Shown here piece after piece: positions 1 through 10,673 of a DNA stretch of 64,000 nucleotides (position 1 is the stretch's first letter; each line of letters starts with the position of its first letter). A program made the position numbers and the translations under genes. The notes below the pieces were generated by a model that saw nothing but the letters and a program-made list of their open reading frames with translations, had not been told where the DNA came from and made no database searches. The stretch spans positions 248,001-312,000 of the forward strand of contig NZ_NBVR01000018.1 of NCBI RefSeq assembly GCF_002607735.1, in the 5' to 3' direction. The DNA is from Proteus alimentorum. Its GTDB lineage: Bacteria > Pseudomonadota > Gammaproteobacteria > Enterobacterales > Enterobacteriaceae.

Positions 1-1
1 T

Positions 2-79
2 CAAATTAATCGAGATGAATTCTATATCTGTTATAGCAAAGATTTCGAAGTAATTGATTGTCCGAAACGTGAATTTTGA
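2..79 (+). CDS. 3' end of an upstream gene (partial)
   Basis: An open frame enters from the left edge and ends in TGA at 77-79, giving 25 residues that finish in CPKREF. It stops 19 bases before the next gene, as the tail of an upstream gene would. I do not recognise the family, and 25 codons without a stop can occur by chance, so this is only a candidate. Confidence 0.3.
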   Translation, partial: QINRDEFYICYSKDFEVIDCPKREF

Positions 80-98
80 TCTTAGGGATAAATTTTAA

Positions 99-1721
99 AT
101 GAACCATAAATACAAACTCGTTGCACTAGCAGTAAGCTCAGTCTTATTAGCGGGTTGTGCAAAGAACTACGACGAAGCTAATGTTGTTGATGTGCGTGTT
201 ATTGCAATGAACGACTTCCACGGTGCGCTAAAAGCGCCAGGTCCAAACAAACCTGGTGGTATCGAGCACATGGCTACGTTAATCAAAGAAATGAAGAAAG
301 ATAACGCGAACAACATCGTTGTTGCTGCGGGTGATATGGTTGGTGCAAGCCCTCTGTTATCTTCAATGTTCCATGATGAACCTTCAATCGAAGCATTATC
401 ATTAGCCGGCTTAGAAGCAACTTCTGTGGGTAACCACGAATTTGATAAAGGCATGGGCGAGTTACTGCGTAAGCAAAACGGTGGTTGCCACCCAGTTACG
501 GGTTGCCAAGGTCCAACCGAATTTAAAGGGGCTGATTTCCAATACTTATCAGCAAACGTAACTGTTAATGAAACAGGTAAAACGTTATTCCCTGAATATG
601 TTATCAAAGAATTTAACGGTATCCCTGTTGCCTTTATTGGTGTCACTTTAGAAGGTACTGCTGCAATTGTAACGCCTAAAGGTACTGAAGGTTTAAGTTT
701 CCATAACGAAGCGAAAACCATCAATGCATTAGTGCCTCAGTTAAAAGCGCAAGGCGTTCAAGCAATTGGTGTTCTGATCCACGAAGGTGCCGCACAGCGC
801 CGTGATGGTGGCCCAGTGAATATCAACGCATGTAATGGTATTACGGGTAAAGTTCTAGGTATTGTTGAGCAATTAGATCCTGCAATTGATTTCGTTGTGA
901 CGGGTCATACTCACCAAGCTTATAACTGTACTATTAACGGACGTTCGGTGACTTCTGCACAATCTAACGGTGCAATGTTAACGCGTATCGATCTGAAATT
1001 AGACAAAACAACTAAAGATGTTGTTGATATCGAAGCACGTAATATTTGGGTTGATAACCGTAAATATGAAAAAGATCCAGCAGTCACTAAACTGTTAGAA
1101 GCTTACGAAAAAATCGCTACCCCATTAGCTAACCGTATTATCGGTAAGTTAGAAGGTAATTTAACTAAGCAAACTAACGACGCGGGTGAGTCTGCACTGG
1201 GTCAAGTGATTGCTGATGCGCATTTATATACTGCGAAACCAAAAGATATGGGTGGCGCACAAATCGCATTTATGAACAGCGGTGGTATTCGTGCTGATAT
1301 GACAGGTGGTGACGTTTCTTATAACGCAATCTACACTGTACAGCCATTCTCTAACGTACTGTTAACTCAAACGTTGACTGGTGAGCAAATCAAACGCCTG
1401 TTAGAACAACAATGGGATCGTTCACGCCCACAAGTGTTAGCGATTTCAGGTAACTTCCAGTACACATGGGATAGCAAAGCATCTAATGGTAACCGTGTTA
1501 TCGTTGAATCAATGAAAATTGACGGTAAACCCGTAGATATGAAAGCGAACTACCGTGTTGTGGCTAACGAATACTTAGCAACGGGTGGTAGTAACTTCTC
1601 AGTACTGAAAGAAGGTAAAGATCCTGTTTACAGCGTGCCAGATGTTGATGCAGTCGTGAAATACTTTGCTGAGCAGTCTCCAATTGCTCAACCAAAAGCG
1701 AATAACATCACACGTAAATAA
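99..1721 (+). CDS. Lipoprotein metallophosphatase / 5'-nucleotidase
   Basis: This is a 540-residue calcineurin-type metallophosphoesterase of the bifunctional 5'-nucleotidase family, expected to dephosphorylate extracytoplasmic nucleotides. An N-terminal lipobox (LLAGC, Cys20) predicts a lipoprotein. The residue after Cys is Ala, not Asp, which favours the outer membrane. Metal-site motifs appear in order: NDFHG near residue 38, GDMVGAS near 78, GNHEFD near 111 and GHTHQ near 268. The C-terminal substrate domain begins near residue 345 and carries NSGGIRAD near 397. E. coli UshA is a soluble periplasmic enzyme, so the anchor differs, and I leave the symbol empty because sequence similarity to UshA is limited. 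The start has a purine-rich AGGGAT upstream. PhoBR lies 7 kb away, but I see no Pho box here. Confidence 0.85.
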   Translation: MNHKYKLVALAVSSVLLAGCAKNYDEANVVDVRVIAMNDFHGALKAPGPNKPGGIEHMATLIKEMKKDNANNIVVAAGDMVGASPLLSSMFHDEPSIEALSLAGLEATSVGNHEFDKGMGELLRKQNGGCHPVTGCQGPTEFKGADFQYLSANVTVNETGKTLFPEYVIKEFNGIPVAFIGVTLEGTAAIVTPKGTEGLSFHNEAKTINALVPQLKAQGVQAIGVLIHEGAAQRRDGGPVNINACNGITGKVLGIVEQLDPAIDFVVTGHTHQAYNCTINGRSVTSAQSNGAMLTRIDLKLDKTTKDVVDIEARNIWVDNRKYEKDPAVTKLLEAYEKIATPLANRIIGKLEGNLTKQTNDAGESALGQVIADAHLYTAKPKDMGGAQIAFMNSGGIRADMTGGDVSYNAIYTVQPFSNVLLTQTLTGEQIKRLLEQQWDRSRPQVLAISGNFQYTWDSKASNGNRVIVESMKIDGKPVDMKANYRVVANEYLATGGSNFSVLKEGKDPVYSVPDVDAVVKYFAEQSPIAQPKANNITRK

Positions 1722-1747
1722 CGTATTTTCATACGCCTTGTGAAAAT

Positions 1748-1769
1748 CGCACCTCTTACGAGAGGTGCG
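1748..1769. terminator. Stem-loop after the nucleotidase gene
   Basis: Perfect 9-bp arms (CGCACCTCT and AGAGGTGCG) enclose the loop TACG, 27 bases after the stop. No T-run follows on the plus strand, so it may protect the mRNA end rather than terminate alone. Confidence 0.5.
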
Positions 1770-1782
1770 TAAATAAATAAAG

Positions 1783-1850
1783 AGAGCAAAGTGTTGAACA
1801 CAAAGGGTCCATCCCTACCTTTGTATTCATTACGCACTTTGCTCTTTTTT
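1783..1850 (+). terminator. Large stem-loop with T-run
   Basis: Outer arms AGAGCAAAGTG (1783-1793) and CACTTTGCTCT (1835-1845) are perfectly complementary, with an inner ACAAAGG/CCTTTGT pairing, and a T-run follows. This is a convincing intrinsic terminator for plus-strand transcription from the nucleotidase gene. Confidence 0.75.
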
Positions 1851-1978
1851 TATGTTTTTTTATTCGCAAATGTGCGGGAATAAACATAAGAGTCAACGCC
1901 TTTACAAGGAACAATTTGTGATTCATTGTGTCATTTTGCGACAAAAGACTGCATTTTATCGTCATTATAAAGATCTAA

Positions 1979-2017
1979 ACTTATAACGTTTAATGTTATA
2001 AAGTCATAAAGTTATAA
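1979..2017. promoter_or_regulatory. Operator of the ParD/RelE-type TA pair
   Basis: An inverted repeat TTATAAC (1981-1987) and GTTATAA (1995-2001) is followed by a third GTTATAA half-site at 2011-2017, ending 27 bases before the antitoxin start. Such repeats are typical autorepression sites of TA operons. The half-sites are seen directly; the binding protein is inferred. Confidence 0.5.
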
Positions 2018-2043
2018 TTGCCGTGAGGCTTGGAGTGTAAGTA

Positions 2044-2274
2044 ATGGCTATTTCTGTAAGATTAGATGAAGACTTTGTGTCTGATGCTAAAATTCATGCG
2101 GAAGCGAAAAGCAGAAGTGTTCCTAAACAAATTGAACACTGGGCTAAAATAGGGCGTATAGCTGAAGATAACCCTGATCTGCCATATAGCTTTATCGAAG
2201 AATTATTACTGGCACAGGCGGAAGTCGAAAACAAAAAGGTTTCTCGATATGTCCGAACCACAAAAAGGGATTGA
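2044..2274 (+). CDS. ParD-like antitoxin
   Basis: This 76-residue protein resembles the ParD-like antitoxin family. It starts with an RHH-like strand (AISVRLDEDFV) and contains the family-type segment PKQIEHWAKIGRIAEDNPDLPY. It should bind and neutralise the toxin encoded immediately downstream and repress its own operon through the inverted repeat just upstream. The ATG at 2044 has TGGAG about nine bases upstream. Its 3' end overlaps the toxin gene by 26 bases, an arrangement that couples translation of the two. Family placement comes from sequence character only. Confidence 0.75.
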   Translation: MAISVRLDEDFVSDAKIHAEAKSRSVPKQIEHWAKIGRIAEDNPDLPYSFIEELLLAQAEVENKKVSRYVRTTKRD

Positions 2275-2542
2275 TGTTTATCAGTCCTCTCGATTTGAAA
2301 AGGCAATGAAAAAGTTGCCTGTATCAGATGTGAAAATTATTGAAGATGAAATTGATCAAATAATCGATAATCCACTGATTGGTGAACAGAAAAAAGGCGA
2401 TCTTGCTTATCTTAGAGTACACAAATTTAGGCTTAATGAGTTGACTGTACTACTCGGCTATTCATGGGTAGCCAACAAAGTTGAACTGTATCTACTGCAT
2501 ATTGATTCCCATGAAAATGTCTATGGCGCTCAGAAAAAATAG
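2249..2542 (+). CDS. RelE/ParE-family toxin
   Basis: This 97-residue toxin candidate has the RelE/ParE fold pattern: an N-terminal helix pair (SSRFEKAMKKLP), a central GDLAYLRVHKFRLN strand segment with basic residues, then hydrophobic strands LTVLLGYSW and VELYLLHID and a C-terminal HENVYG. RelE relatives cleave ribosome-bound mRNA and ParE relatives poison gyrase; the sequence alone does not say which applies. The gene overlaps the antitoxin gene by 26 bases and is followed by a strong terminator, so the pair forms a closed two-gene unit. Confidence 0.75.
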   Translation: MSEPQKGIDVYQSSRFEKAMKKLPVSDVKIIEDEIDQIIDNPLIGEQKKGDLAYLRVHKFRLNELTVLLGYSWVANKVELYLLHIDSHENVYGAQKK

Positions 2543-2576
2543 CGAAAGACCGATCTGAAACTGATTAAGTAATAAA

Positions 2577-2609
2577 AGAGTGGTGGCATAAGGTCACCAC
2601 TCTTTTTTT
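2577..2609 (+). terminator. Terminator of the TA operon
   Basis: Arms AGAGTGGTG (2577-2585) and CACCACTCT (2595-2603) are perfect and are followed by a run of T. It lies 34 bases after the toxin stop. Confidence 0.8.
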
Positions 2610-2634
2610 GTGGGTATGAGTTTTGTAGATATGT

Positions 2635-2662
2635 AAAAAAAAGCCCACAGAGGCTTGTGGGC
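2635..2662 (-). terminator. Terminator of the nitroreductase gene
   Basis: Arms GCCCACA (2643-2649) and TGTGGGC (2656-2662) pair, and on the minus strand the stem is followed by a long T-run (the A-run just left of 2643). It serves the leftward nitroreductase gene. Confidence 0.75.
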
Positions 2663-2733
2663 AATGGAATGAAAGTAAAGAAAGAGGGTATTACTTATTG
2701 CTAGGGTACTTTGTCAGATGTCTGTTCTAACAC

Positions 2734-3333
2734 TTATTTGAAGATTTTAAAGCGTGAATCATCTTCCATATAATTCTTTTCACCAGCCTCTTGTTCAATT
2801 GAACCAAAGACCATTTGCGCTCTTAATTTCCATGTTTTTGGCAGATCCCAAGTTGCATGAACTTCATCATCAATAATTGGGTTGTAGTGTTGTAGTGATG
2901 CGCCTACGTTCTCTGCGGCTAATGCAGTCCAAACAGAAAGTTGCGCCATACCACTTGCTTGCTCTGACCATACAGGGAAGTTATCCGCATACAGTGGGAA
3001 TTGCTCTTGAAGACCTTTTACGATATCGGTGTCTTCGAAATACAGAATTGAACCCGCACCTGCGGCGAAGCTATTAATTTTTGCTTCAGTTGCACTAAAT
3101 GCTTCTGCGGGGACTAATTTTTTCAGTGTATTTTTAACGATATCCCACAGTTTTTGATGTTGTTCACCAAACAGAACAACAACACGAGATGTTTGTGAGT
3201 TAAATGCTGTTGGGCTCTCTTTAACCGCTTCTTTGATAATCGCAGTGACTCTGTCTTCGCTAATTGGAAGTTGATTACCTAAATGATAAATTGTTCTACG
3301 TTTTTTCATTAAATCAGTAAATGCGTTAGACAT
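2734..3333 (-). CDS. Nitroreductase-family flavoprotein
   Basis: This 199-residue FMN-dependent nitroreductase-family protein belongs to the short oxidative-stress group related to yeast Frm2/Hbn1 and several Firmicute enzymes. The N-terminal RRTIYHLGNQLP segment, the SPTAFNSQTSRVVVLFG FMN-contact region near residues 40-56, and the GASLQHYNP motif near residue 143 are characteristic. It probably reduces nitro or quinone compounds with NAD(P)H in the cytoplasm; the natural substrate is unknown. AAGGAGAC precedes the ATG. It is monocistronic, with its own terminator and a 130-bp gap to sbcC. Confidence 0.8.
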   Translation of the reverse strand: MSNAFTDLMKKRRTIYHLGNQLPISEDRVTAIIKEAVKESPTAFNSQTSRVVVLFGEQHQKLWDIVKNTLKKLVPAEAFSATEAKINSFAAGAGSILYFEDTDIVKGLQEQFPLYADNFPVWSEQASGMAQLSVWTALAAENVGASLQHYNPIIDDEVHATWDLPKTWKLRAQMVFGSIEQEAGEKNYMEDDSRFKIFK

Positions 3334-3464
3334 GATTGTCTCCTTGATAAATTTAAGCGCTTAAAGCGTGTCTTAGCTTGAGCTAATCTATGCACATACT
3401 ATAGGGCTTAGCAGTGATTTATTGATATATAAAAAATTTAATCAGCTACGTCAAAATATTCGAC

Positions 3465-6400
3465 CTAGTTTTTAACTACTTGATTTAGATTCTGTTTATC
3501 TACATATCTAAACTCAGGCGCAAGTTGGCTAATACCTAATCCTCCCGCTTTCTTCACTTTAATTTGCACAGGAATGCGCTCTTTCATGGCTTCTACATGA
3601 CTAATGACGCCAATGATTTTGCCGGATGCATTAAGGCTATCCAGCGCATCTAATGCAATATCTAAGGTATCAGGATCTAATGTACCAAAGCCCTCATCGA
3701 GAAATAATGATTCGATTTGCGTTTTGTTACTGACCAAATCCGACAGTGCTAAGGCGAGCGATAAACTGACTAAGAAACTTTCGCCACCAGAGAGCGTGCG
3801 AGTATCCCGCAGTGCATCGGCTTGCCATGTGTCTGCAATTTGTAGTTCAAGGCTTGCTGGTGTTTTGCGTTGTAAGAAATAACGTCCATGCAGCTTTTCT
3901 AAACGACGGTTAGCCAAATAAATGAGATGATCAAGCGTTAAGCCTTGGGCAAAACGGCTAAATTTATCCCCTGATGCCGATCCCACCAATTCATTTAAGT
4001 AGCTCCAATCATCAAACTGAGATTGCTGTTTAGTAATATGGATCAGTAGATCTTGTTGCGCTTTGCGTTTTTCTTCATCAATACGCAGTTGCTCTTGAAT
4101 ACGGAACTTTGTTTCTTGTAATTGAGCCAGTTGTGTTTCTAGTGACGATAAATGCGTGGTGATCTGTTCAATATTATGCTCAGTCGATAACACTGGCTGT
4201 TGTGACAAATGTTGTTGATATGCCTTTTCTTGTGTATCTAAACGTGTTTTTTCTTGCAGTAATTTATCAAGCCGTTGTTTTTGTTGCTCTTGTAAACGAT
4301 TTCTTTCCTCGACGGATAACAGAGAGGCTAAAAATGCATTTTCGTCAGTAAACAGGCTATTTTTTAACGCATATTGATATTGTTCAATAATGTCTTGTGA
4401 GCGTGTTTGCAACCGTTGTAGCGATTTTTCATTTTCCTGATATTGACCAATAAGCTGATTTAAACGGACTTCGAGTCGATTTTTCTCTTCGCTATATTGT
4501 TCAATTTGTTTTTGTAACAGCTGACTTTGTTTATCCAACTCATTGCGCGCATCTTCGGTGGTTTGTGTACCAAATAAAGCTTGGCGTTGCGCGTTTAGCT
4601 GTTCTTGTTGCTGATGGTGTTGTTGTAAATGAACTAAAACAGCATCAAGTTCTTTTTGAGTTTCAGATAAATAACGTTTTCTCTCTTCCTGCGTTAATAA
4701 CAATTCGCGAATTGTTTGTTGTAATTCGTGATGTGTTTTTAAGGTTGATTGATATTGTTGGCTCTCTTTTTTACGCGCAATAAGCCATTGAGTTTTGTCT
4801 TCAAATTCCCGTAACTCATAACCTTGCTGTTTGACAATTGATTGAAGATCCTGTGCTAACTGGGTTTGTTGTTGAAGATATTGCGCTGTTTGTTGTTGTT
4901 TATTGGAAACGTCTTTCTGTTGCTGTGCAAATTCATTTTGTTGATGAAGGATCGCTTGCTGTTGTTGATTAAATAGCTCTTTGTTATCAGATAACCTTTT
5001 GTATTCTTGCTGAATTAGGGCTTCTAATTGTTGATAACTAATCCGTTTTTGTGTCAGTAACTTATCTTCTTTCTCAAGTTCTAAATCTAATTGAGTTAAA
5101 GCCGTTTCTTCGCAATCAACATCGGGTAATGCGTAAGTCTGAGCTAAGAGCTGCCATTGTTGTTTTAATGACGCAATATCTTGTGTTAGTTGCTCTAGAT
5201 CGCGACTTAATTTTTCATTTTGAACTTGATAGTTAGTACACTGTGTTTTTTGTTCTACTAACTCTATTGTTAATGTATGAACTTGCTGCGTTAAAATATC
5301 TAATCGTGTTTTTGTTTCGTCTGGTTTAATTTCTTTATATTTTTCAACATAAGGATGTTCAGTTGAACCACAAACAGGGCATGGGTTGTCTTTAACTAAA
5401 TGTTGTCTCTCTTCTTCGTATTCTGCTAATTTTCGTATTAGCAGATAATTATCGTTTAAGTCTTTAAGATGTTGTTCTTTCTCTTTTAAAACAATATCAT
5501 TTTTGTGAATGTTTTCAGTCAGCATTGCTATTTTTTGCTGATTTTCTGAATGGCTTTTTTGCTGTTGATGTTCAGTTTTTATCGCATGCTGTAATTGAGT
5601 CTGTAATCCCATGAGTTTTGCGAGGGCATTTCTTTGCTGAGAAATTTGTTGCAAACGATGAGGAATATCCGCAATAGCATCTGCTTTATTGAGTTGCTCA
5701 AGTTGTGTTTGTAATTCACTTAATTGTTGTTGCTGTAAATTAAGTGTGTGCTGTTGTTGCTCTAGTGATTTAGTTGCTTTCTCTAAGGCAAACTTGAGTG
5801 CGTGTTCTTTTTCTTGCTCTGTTTTTTCACTCTTTTGGCTAATAAGATATTTTTCTGTGATTTCATCATATTGCTCAAAATAACGTTGCCATAAAGGTAA
5901 GTTTTCAGCAAGTTGAGCATGAGTGGTATGCTGATTTAAATATTCATTTAATTCATTGAATTGTTTTTGTGATCCCGATAATTGGGCTTCTGTTAACTGT
6001 ATTTTTTCAAGATATTCTGACTGTGTTTTTTCTAGCGTATTTTTTTGCTGTGTTTTTGCTGAAATATCTTGTTGTAGCAAGATTAACTGATTATCTAATG
6101 GCGCTACTTTTTCACGAATAAGTTGCAATATTTGCTGTTTTTTCTCATCGTGCTGTTTAAATGAGTCACGAGCCTCGACTAAATGCTGATTAATAGGTTG
6201 GATCTGTTGTTCAATAAGCTGTTTTTCTGCTTTTAGCGTTGAGAGTTGTGACTCAATATAGGTTTGTTCTTTTAATAGACGGTTCTTTTCATCATAAATC
6301 GGACGGATTTTTTCTGCGGGTTCACTATTTTCAAGGCGTTGAATATCGGGTTTCGCCGCAACTATTGCTTCTTGCGCTAAGTTAACCTCAGTTTGTGCTA

Positions 6401-7193
6401 ATAGTGTGTTTTTATTGAGTTCAGTTTCTTTTTCTTGCCACTGCTTTGCTATTTGATATTCCTGTTGTTCTTTTTGTAATAGGCTCTCTTTGGCAAAAAG
6501 ATCAGTTTGTTCAGTTAATAACGCTTGGCGCGCATTTTCATCTAATAACGCCATCATTTCGGCTTGCTGTTTTAGCGTTTTTAATGCATGTTCTTCTTCT
6601 CGCCAATGTTTAAAAATTGATTGAGAAATATGACGATAAATATCTGTTCCAGTCAGTTCTTCGAGTAATTCAGCACGAGATTTATCATCTGCATTTAAAA
6701 AAGCCGCGAATTGTCCTTGGGAAAGCAACATAGATTTAGTGAAGCGATCAAAATCAAGACCAGTGATATTAATAATCATCTCTTTCACTTGGCTTATCTT
6801 GCTTGCTAATATTTTATCTTCGCCTCCTGTCGTATTTATTTTAACCAGTTCTGCCTGTGGTGCTTGAAGATTGCCATCTTCTTTATAATTAGCACGGCGT
6901 TGTTCCCAAAATGCACGATAAGCCACACCTTTGACTTCAAATTCAACTTCAGCCAAGCACTCCGCCGTATGGCGTGTCATCAATTCATTTTGTGATTGTG
7001 TGACTTTATCTAGTCGTGGCGTTCGATGATAAAGCGCTAAACTAATCGCATCTAACAGGGTGGTTTTTCCCGCACCCGTAGGGCCTGTAATGGCAAATAA
7101 TCCATTGCTGATAAAAGGCTCTTGGTTAAAGTTAATTTTCCATTCACCTTTTAAGGAGTTAATGTTTTTAAATCGCAGACTTAAGATTTTCAT
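3465..7193 (-). CDS. sbcC: Exonuclease subunit SbcC
   Basis: This 1242-residue SMC-like ATPase is the large subunit of the SbcCD (Mre11-Rad50 type) nuclease, which opens DNA hairpins and processes palindromes and protein-blocked ends. Walker [10 protein letters not shown] lies near residue 38. A very long glutamine-rich coiled coil is interrupted near residue 600 by the zinc hook CPVCG. The ABC signature LSGGES is near residue 1130 and Walker [12 protein letters not shown] near 1160. E. coli SbcC is about 1048 residues, so the coiled coil here is roughly 190 residues longer. The start codon overlaps the sbcD stop by one base (TAATG), so translation is coupled. Confidence 0.95.
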   Translation of the reverse strand: MKILSLRFKNINSLKGEWKINFNQEPFISNGLFAITGPTGAGKTTLLDAISLALYHRTPRLDKVTQSQNELMTRHTAECLAEVEFEVKGVAYRAFWEQRRANYKEDGNLQAPQAELVKINTTGGEDKILASKISQVKEMIINITGLDFDRFTKSMLLSQGQFAAFLNADDKSRAELLEELTGTDIYRHISQSIFKHWREEEHALKTLKQQAEMMALLDENARQALLTEQTDLFAKESLLQKEQQEYQIAKQWQEKETELNKNTLLAQTEVNLAQEAIVAAKPDIQRLENSEPAEKIRPIYDEKNRLLKEQTYIESQLSTLKAEKQLIEQQIQPINQHLVEARDSFKQHDEKKQQILQLIREKVAPLDNQLILLQQDISAKTQQKNTLEKTQSEYLEKIQLTEAQLSGSQKQFNELNEYLNQHTTHAQLAENLPLWQRYFEQYDEITEKYLISQKSEKTEQEKEHALKFALEKATKSLEQQQHTLNLQQQQLSELQTQLEQLNKADAIADIPHRLQQISQQRNALAKLMGLQTQLQHAIKTEHQQQKSHSENQQKIAMLTENIHKNDIVLKEKEQHLKDLNDNYLLIRKLAEYEEERQHLVKDNPCPVCGSTEHPYVEKYKEIKPDETKTRLDILTQQVHTLTIELVEQKTQCTNYQVQNEKLSRDLEQLTQDIASLKQQWQLLAQTYALPDVDCEETALTQLDLELEKEDKLLTQKRISYQQLEALIQQEYKRLSDNKELFNQQQQAILHQQNEFAQQQKDVSNKQQQTAQYLQQQTQLAQDLQSIVKQQGYELREFEDKTQWLIARKKESQQYQSTLKTHHELQQTIRELLLTQEERKRYLSETQKELDAVLVHLQQHHQQQEQLNAQRQALFGTQTTEDARNELDKQSQLLQKQIEQYSEEKNRLEVRLNQLIGQYQENEKSLQRLQTRSQDIIEQYQYALKNSLFTDENAFLASLLSVEERNRLQEQQKQRLDKLLQEKTRLDTQEKAYQQHLSQQPVLSTEHNIEQITTHLSSLETQLAQLQETKFRIQEQLRIDEEKRKAQQDLLIHITKQQSQFDDWSYLNELVGSASGDKFSRFAQGLTLDHLIYLANRRLEKLHGRYFLQRKTPASLELQIADTWQADALRDTRTLSGGESFLVSLSLALALSDLVSNKTQIESLFLDEGFGTLDPDTLDIALDALDSLNASGKIIGVISHVEAMKERIPVQIKVKKAGGLGISQLAPEFRYVDKQNLNQVVKN

Positions 7194-8422
7194 TATGCTT
7201 CGTTATCCTCTTGTTCTGCCATTTCAACGGCTTGCTTAAACAATGTTGTTAAGCGTGTTTTTGTCTCTTCTGAATCAAACTCATGTTGTTCTAAGCGTCT
7301 TTCAAAAACATCATAAACAGTTAATTCGGTCAGTGTTTCGTTCTCATTTTGAGTGAACGCTTGGCGTTGTTTTCTGGCTCTTCTTAATAAGATCACATCA
7401 AAAAGTGGATCGTTAGTTAGCTCTTGAATACGGGTCTGTATATCACTGAGATAATCTTGTGTTGAGACTTCGATATCCAACCAAATAGTGGTATCTATTT
7501 CAGCGTATTGTTTTTTTAAATCCTCAACTTGTATCGCTATCTCTTTTAATGAACCACTGATAGTGCGTAGTAATTGAAACTCAGGGATAGGTAATAGTGT
7601 GAGGTTAGTTAATTTGTCTTGCTCAAAATCGATAAGACAGACACTTTTCTGTTGCCCGCTTTCATCGAAACTTAAAGGAATAGGGGAGCCACTATAACGA
7701 ATATGACCTGATTTATTCACTACTTGAGGGCGATGAATATGACCAAGAGCAATATAATCAAATTCAGGAAATAGGGTTGCAGAAAAAGCCTCTAAAGTAC
7801 CAATATAAATTTCACGTACTGAATCGGTGACGCTTGCACCGATAGTGGTGAGATGACCTGTTGCAATAATGGGGATATTTGCATTCAATTGTTTACGTAA
7901 ATCAAGAGCAGCTTGATATTGAGCTTGATAATAATCAGCAATGGCTTCTTTTAGCGCATTTTGTTTTTCAGCCCCAGATTGCCCACTTCGGCTACTTATC
8001 ATATCTCTAGGGCGTAGATAAGGAATTGCGCAAAGTAATGCGCCTGGTGCATTGTCTTTTTGATGAAGGATCAGCGGTGCTTGCGGTGTTTCAGTATCAA
8101 CATTGGCAATAACGGTGGTATTTAAACACGCCAAGAGTGATTTTGACTCGTTTAGTGTTGCGACAGAGTCGTGATTGCCACCTAGAATAACGAGCTGACA
8201 TTGTGTATCTCGAATAGCAACAACAAAACGGTTATACAGTTCTCGGGCATAACTTGGTGGAGAACCCGTATCAAAAATATCGCCTGCAACAATCAGAGCA
8301 TCAACTTGATAATGTTTAATTTGTGCTAACAACCAATCAAGGAACTGTTGATGTTCTTTAGCTCGAGTCTTAGTAAAAAAATATTGCCCTAAATGCCAAT
8401 CTGATGTGTGAATAATCCGCAT
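7193..8422 (-). CDS. sbcD: Exonuclease subunit SbcD
   Basis: This 409-residue Mre11-type phosphodiesterase is the nuclease partner of SbcC. Metal-binding motifs appear in order: SDWHLGQ at residues 7-13, GDIFDTG near 48, GGNHDS near 81, GHLTTIG near 190 and GHIHRPQ near 224. The C-terminal third contains the capping domain and the SbcC contact region. It is the first gene of the sbcDC operon, divergent from phoB across about 220 bp. That gap holds the Pho boxes, so phosphate status might also touch sbcD; this last point is inference. Confidence 0.95.
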   Translation of the reverse strand: MRIIHTSDWHLGQYFFTKTRAKEHQQFLDWLLAQIKHYQVDALIVAGDIFDTGSPPSYARELYNRFVVAIRDTQCQLVILGGNHDSVATLNESKSLLACLNTTVIANVDTETPQAPLILHQKDNAPGALLCAIPYLRPRDMISSRSGQSGAEKQNALKEAIADYYQAQYQAALDLRKQLNANIPIIATGHLTTIGASVTDSVREIYIGTLEAFSATLFPEFDYIALGHIHRPQVVNKSGHIRYSGSPIPLSFDESGQQKSVCLIDFEQDKLTNLTLLPIPEFQLLRTISGSLKEIAIQVEDLKKQYAEIDTTIWLDIEVSTQDYLSDIQTRIQELTNDPLFDVILLRRARKQRQAFTQNENETLTELTVYDVFERRLEQHEFDSEETKTRLTTLFKQAVEMAEQEDNEA

Positions 8423-8571
8423 TGCTATCCCTCTTTTTTATCTGGTGAAGAGTATAGCGCACCTTGCTTTTTTAGTGAAAACTCAACAATTACCCCCTTT
8501 TTTGAGTGATATTTCACCAAAAAATGATTTATTTACCTTAACAACAGGGATCTATTTCAGTAATGTTAAGG

Positions 8572-8602
8572 CTAGTCATAAATCTGTCATAAAACTGCAT
8601 CA
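8572..8602 (+). promoter_or_regulatory. Tandem Pho boxes of phoBR
   Basis: The block CTGTCATAAAACTGCATCA (8584-8602) closely matches the PhoB consensus. It overlaps a second copy, CTAGTCATAAATCTGTCAT (8572-8590), giving three 11-bp-phased half-sites. It ends about 40 bases before the phoB start, as expected for phosphate-starvation autoactivation. Confidence 0.8.
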
Positions 8603-8643
8603 TAATCATTTTGACCCTCTATATACATTACACAGGATAGAGT

Positions 8644-9333
8644 ATGGCAAGGCGTATTCTTGTTGTTGAAGATGAAACCGCAATTCGAGAGATGATCTGT
8701 TTTGTTTTGGAACAAAATGGTTTTCAACCTATTGAAGCAGAAGACTACGATTCTGCATTGAGCTTTCTGATTGATCCTTACCCTGATCTGGTTTTATTAG
8801 ATTGGATGATCCCCGGAGGATCAGGCTTACAGGTAATAAAACAGATGAAACGGGAAAGTAACACCCGTGATATTCCCATTATTATGCTAACGGCCAAAGG
8901 GGAAGAAGAAGATAAAGTCCAAGGGTTAGAAACGGGGGCTGATGATTATGTTATCAAACCGTTTTCCCCTAAAGAGCTTGTCGCCCGTGTGAAGGCGATT
9001 TTACGACGCTTATCACCGATGTCAGCAGAAGATATCATTGAATTCAATGGATTAGGGCTTGATCCTGTCTCTCATCGAGTCACTAGTCAAGATAAACCGA
9101 TTGATATGGGGCCTACCGAATTTAAACTCCTGCACTTTTTTATGACACATCCTGAACGCGTATATAGCAGAGAACAACTGCTAAACTACGTTTGGGGAAC
9201 GAATGTTTATGTCGAAGACCGTACTGTTGATGTGCATATTCGTCGTTTACGTAAGGCCATTGAAGAAGATGGTCATGACCGAATGATACAGACAGTACGT
9301 GGAACGGGATATCGTTTCTCTGCCCGTTTCTAA
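8644..9333 (+). CDS. phoB: Phosphate response regulator PhoB
   Basis: This 229-residue OmpR/PhoB-family response regulator activates the phosphate-starvation regulon. The receiver domain (1-120) shows the acidic pocket VVEDE, phospho-acceptor Asp53 ([10 protein letters not shown]), Thr83 and Lys105 (VIKPF). The winged-helix DNA-binding domain follows at about 128-229, with the recognition region [17 protein letters not shown]. Tandem Pho boxes sit directly upstream, so it is autoregulated. phoR follows after 23 bases. Confidence 0.97.
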   Translation: MARRILVVEDETAIREMICFVLEQNGFQPIEAEDYDSALSFLIDPYPDLVLLDWMIPGGSGLQVIKQMKRESNTRDIPIIMLTAKGEEEDKVQGLETGADDYVIKPFSPKELVARVKAILRRLSPMSAEDIIEFNGLGLDPVSHRVTSQDKPIDMGPTEFKLLHFFMTHPERVYSREQLLNYVWGTNVYVEDRTVDVHIRRLRKAIEEDGHDRMIQTVRGTGYRFSARF

Positions 9334-9356
9334 GTCAATATGGGAGTAACCGTCAG

Positions 9357-10655
9357 GTGTTAGAACGACTATCGTGGAAAGCCCTCGTTTGGGGGCTATG
9401 TCTATTTTGTTTGCCTGCCTTTATATTATCGCTTTTTATTGGGCATCTTCCTTGGTTGCTGGTGGCATCGCTTCTCAGTGCCCTTGTGTGGCATGCCTAT
9501 AATTTGCTGAAATTATCTAAATGGTTATGGTTAGATCGCTCTGTATTACCCCCAGAAGGAAGAGGGGGATGGGAGCCTATTTTTTATGGGATCCGACAGA
9601 CCCAGCAACGTAATCGTAAACGACGCAGAGAATTAGGCGACTTAATTAAACGTTTTAGAAGTGGGGCTGAAAGCTTACCTGATGCTGTTGTGATGATGAC
9701 AAATGAAGGCAATATTTTTTGGTGTAATAGCCTTGCTCAACATTTATTAGGCTTTCGCTGGCCTGAAGATAACGGGCAAACTATTTTTAACTTATTACGT
9801 TATCCTGATTTTTTGCACTATTTTACCGCAGGTGATTTTAGTCGTCCCTTAACTATTTCACTGAATAATGGCTCTATTGTTGAGTTCCGTGTGATGCCAT
9901 ATAGCGAAGATCAGCGCTTGATGGTGGCGCGTGATGTGACAGAAAAAAATAAACTAGAAAATTCACGGCGTGACTTTTTTGCTAATGTTAGTCATGAGTT
10001 AAGAACACCGCTAACCGTTATTCAAGGTTATCTTGAAATGATGGAAGAAAATAGTTCAGCCAAACCTGCAGAGCATAAGGCGATAGTTACGATGCAAGAG
10101 CAAGCTAAACGCATGGATACGCTTGTTCAGCAACTCTTACAACTTTCTCGTATCGAATCTGCGCCCCATATTGATTTAAACAAGATTGTTGATATCCCTG
10201 CCATTTTGGCTTTATTACAACAAGAAGCTAACTCATTAAGCCAAGGTCAACACCAGATTGTTTTTGATGTTGATGAACAGTGGGCTGTTCGTGGTAATGA
10301 AGAGCAACTGCGTAGTGCTGTTTCTAACTTAGTGTATAACGCCATTAATCACACTGAAGAAGGCACCACAATCAACGTCAGTTGGAAAAAAATCCCCCAA
10401 GGTATGTTATTTAGTGTTTCAGATAATGGAGCGGGGATCAGTGCTGAACACTTAACTCGTTTAACAGAACGTTTTTATCGCGTTGATAAAGCGCGCTCTC
10501 GTCATTCAGGTGGTACAGGGTTAGGTTTGGCAATTGTGAAAAAGTCGTTGCTTCATCATCACTCTCAATTGAACATTGAAAGTAAAGTGGGTGTGGGGAG
10601 TACCTTCTCTTTTATCCTTCCTCAAACATTGCTTACCGCTAAAAAAACACATTAG
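9357..10655 (+). CDS. phoR: Phosphate sensor kinase PhoR
   Basis: This 432-residue inner-membrane histidine kinase phosphorylates PhoB when phosphate is low and dephosphorylates it when phosphate is plentiful, in contact with PstSCAB-PhoU. Two close membrane segments occupy residues 8-52. A PAS-like domain follows from about 95 to 190. The dimerisation domain has the phospho-acceptor His in [12 protein letters not shown] near residue 213. The ATPase domain has an N box (NLVYNAINH), SDNGAGI and [11 protein letters not shown]. The start is GTG at 9357. E. coli PhoR is 431 residues. It is co-transcribed with phoB. Confidence 0.96.
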   Translation: MLERLSWKALVWGLCLFCLPAFILSLFIGHLPWLLVASLLSALVWHAYNLLKLSKWLWLDRSVLPPEGRGGWEPIFYGIRQTQQRNRKRRRELGDLIKRFRSGAESLPDAVVMMTNEGNIFWCNSLAQHLLGFRWPEDNGQTIFNLLRYPDFLHYFTAGDFSRPLTISLNNGSIVEFRVMPYSEDQRLMVARDVTEKNKLENSRRDFFANVSHELRTPLTVIQGYLEMMEENSSAKPAEHKAIVTMQEQAKRMDTLVQQLLQLSRIESAPHIDLNKIVDIPAILALLQQEANSLSQGQHQIVFDVDEQWAVRGNEEQLRSAVSNLVYNAINHTEEGTTINVSWKKIPQGMLFSVSDNGAGISAEHLTRLTERFYRVDKARSRHSGGTGLGLAIVKKSLLHHHSQLNIESKVGVGSTFSFILPQTLLTAKKTH

Positions 10656-10673
10656 CAGTCTGTCTTTTTAAAG

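Noticed and set aside
1756-1965. A 69-codon minus-strand frame beyond the nucleotidase gene
   Set aside because: It runs through the two terminator stems and has no ribosome-binding site or recognisable product.
5689-5883. A cysteine-rich 64-codon frame on the plus strand
   Set aside because: It is antisense to the glutamine-rich coiled coil of SbcC; complementing CAA/CAG codons produces Cys-rich text. No independent support.
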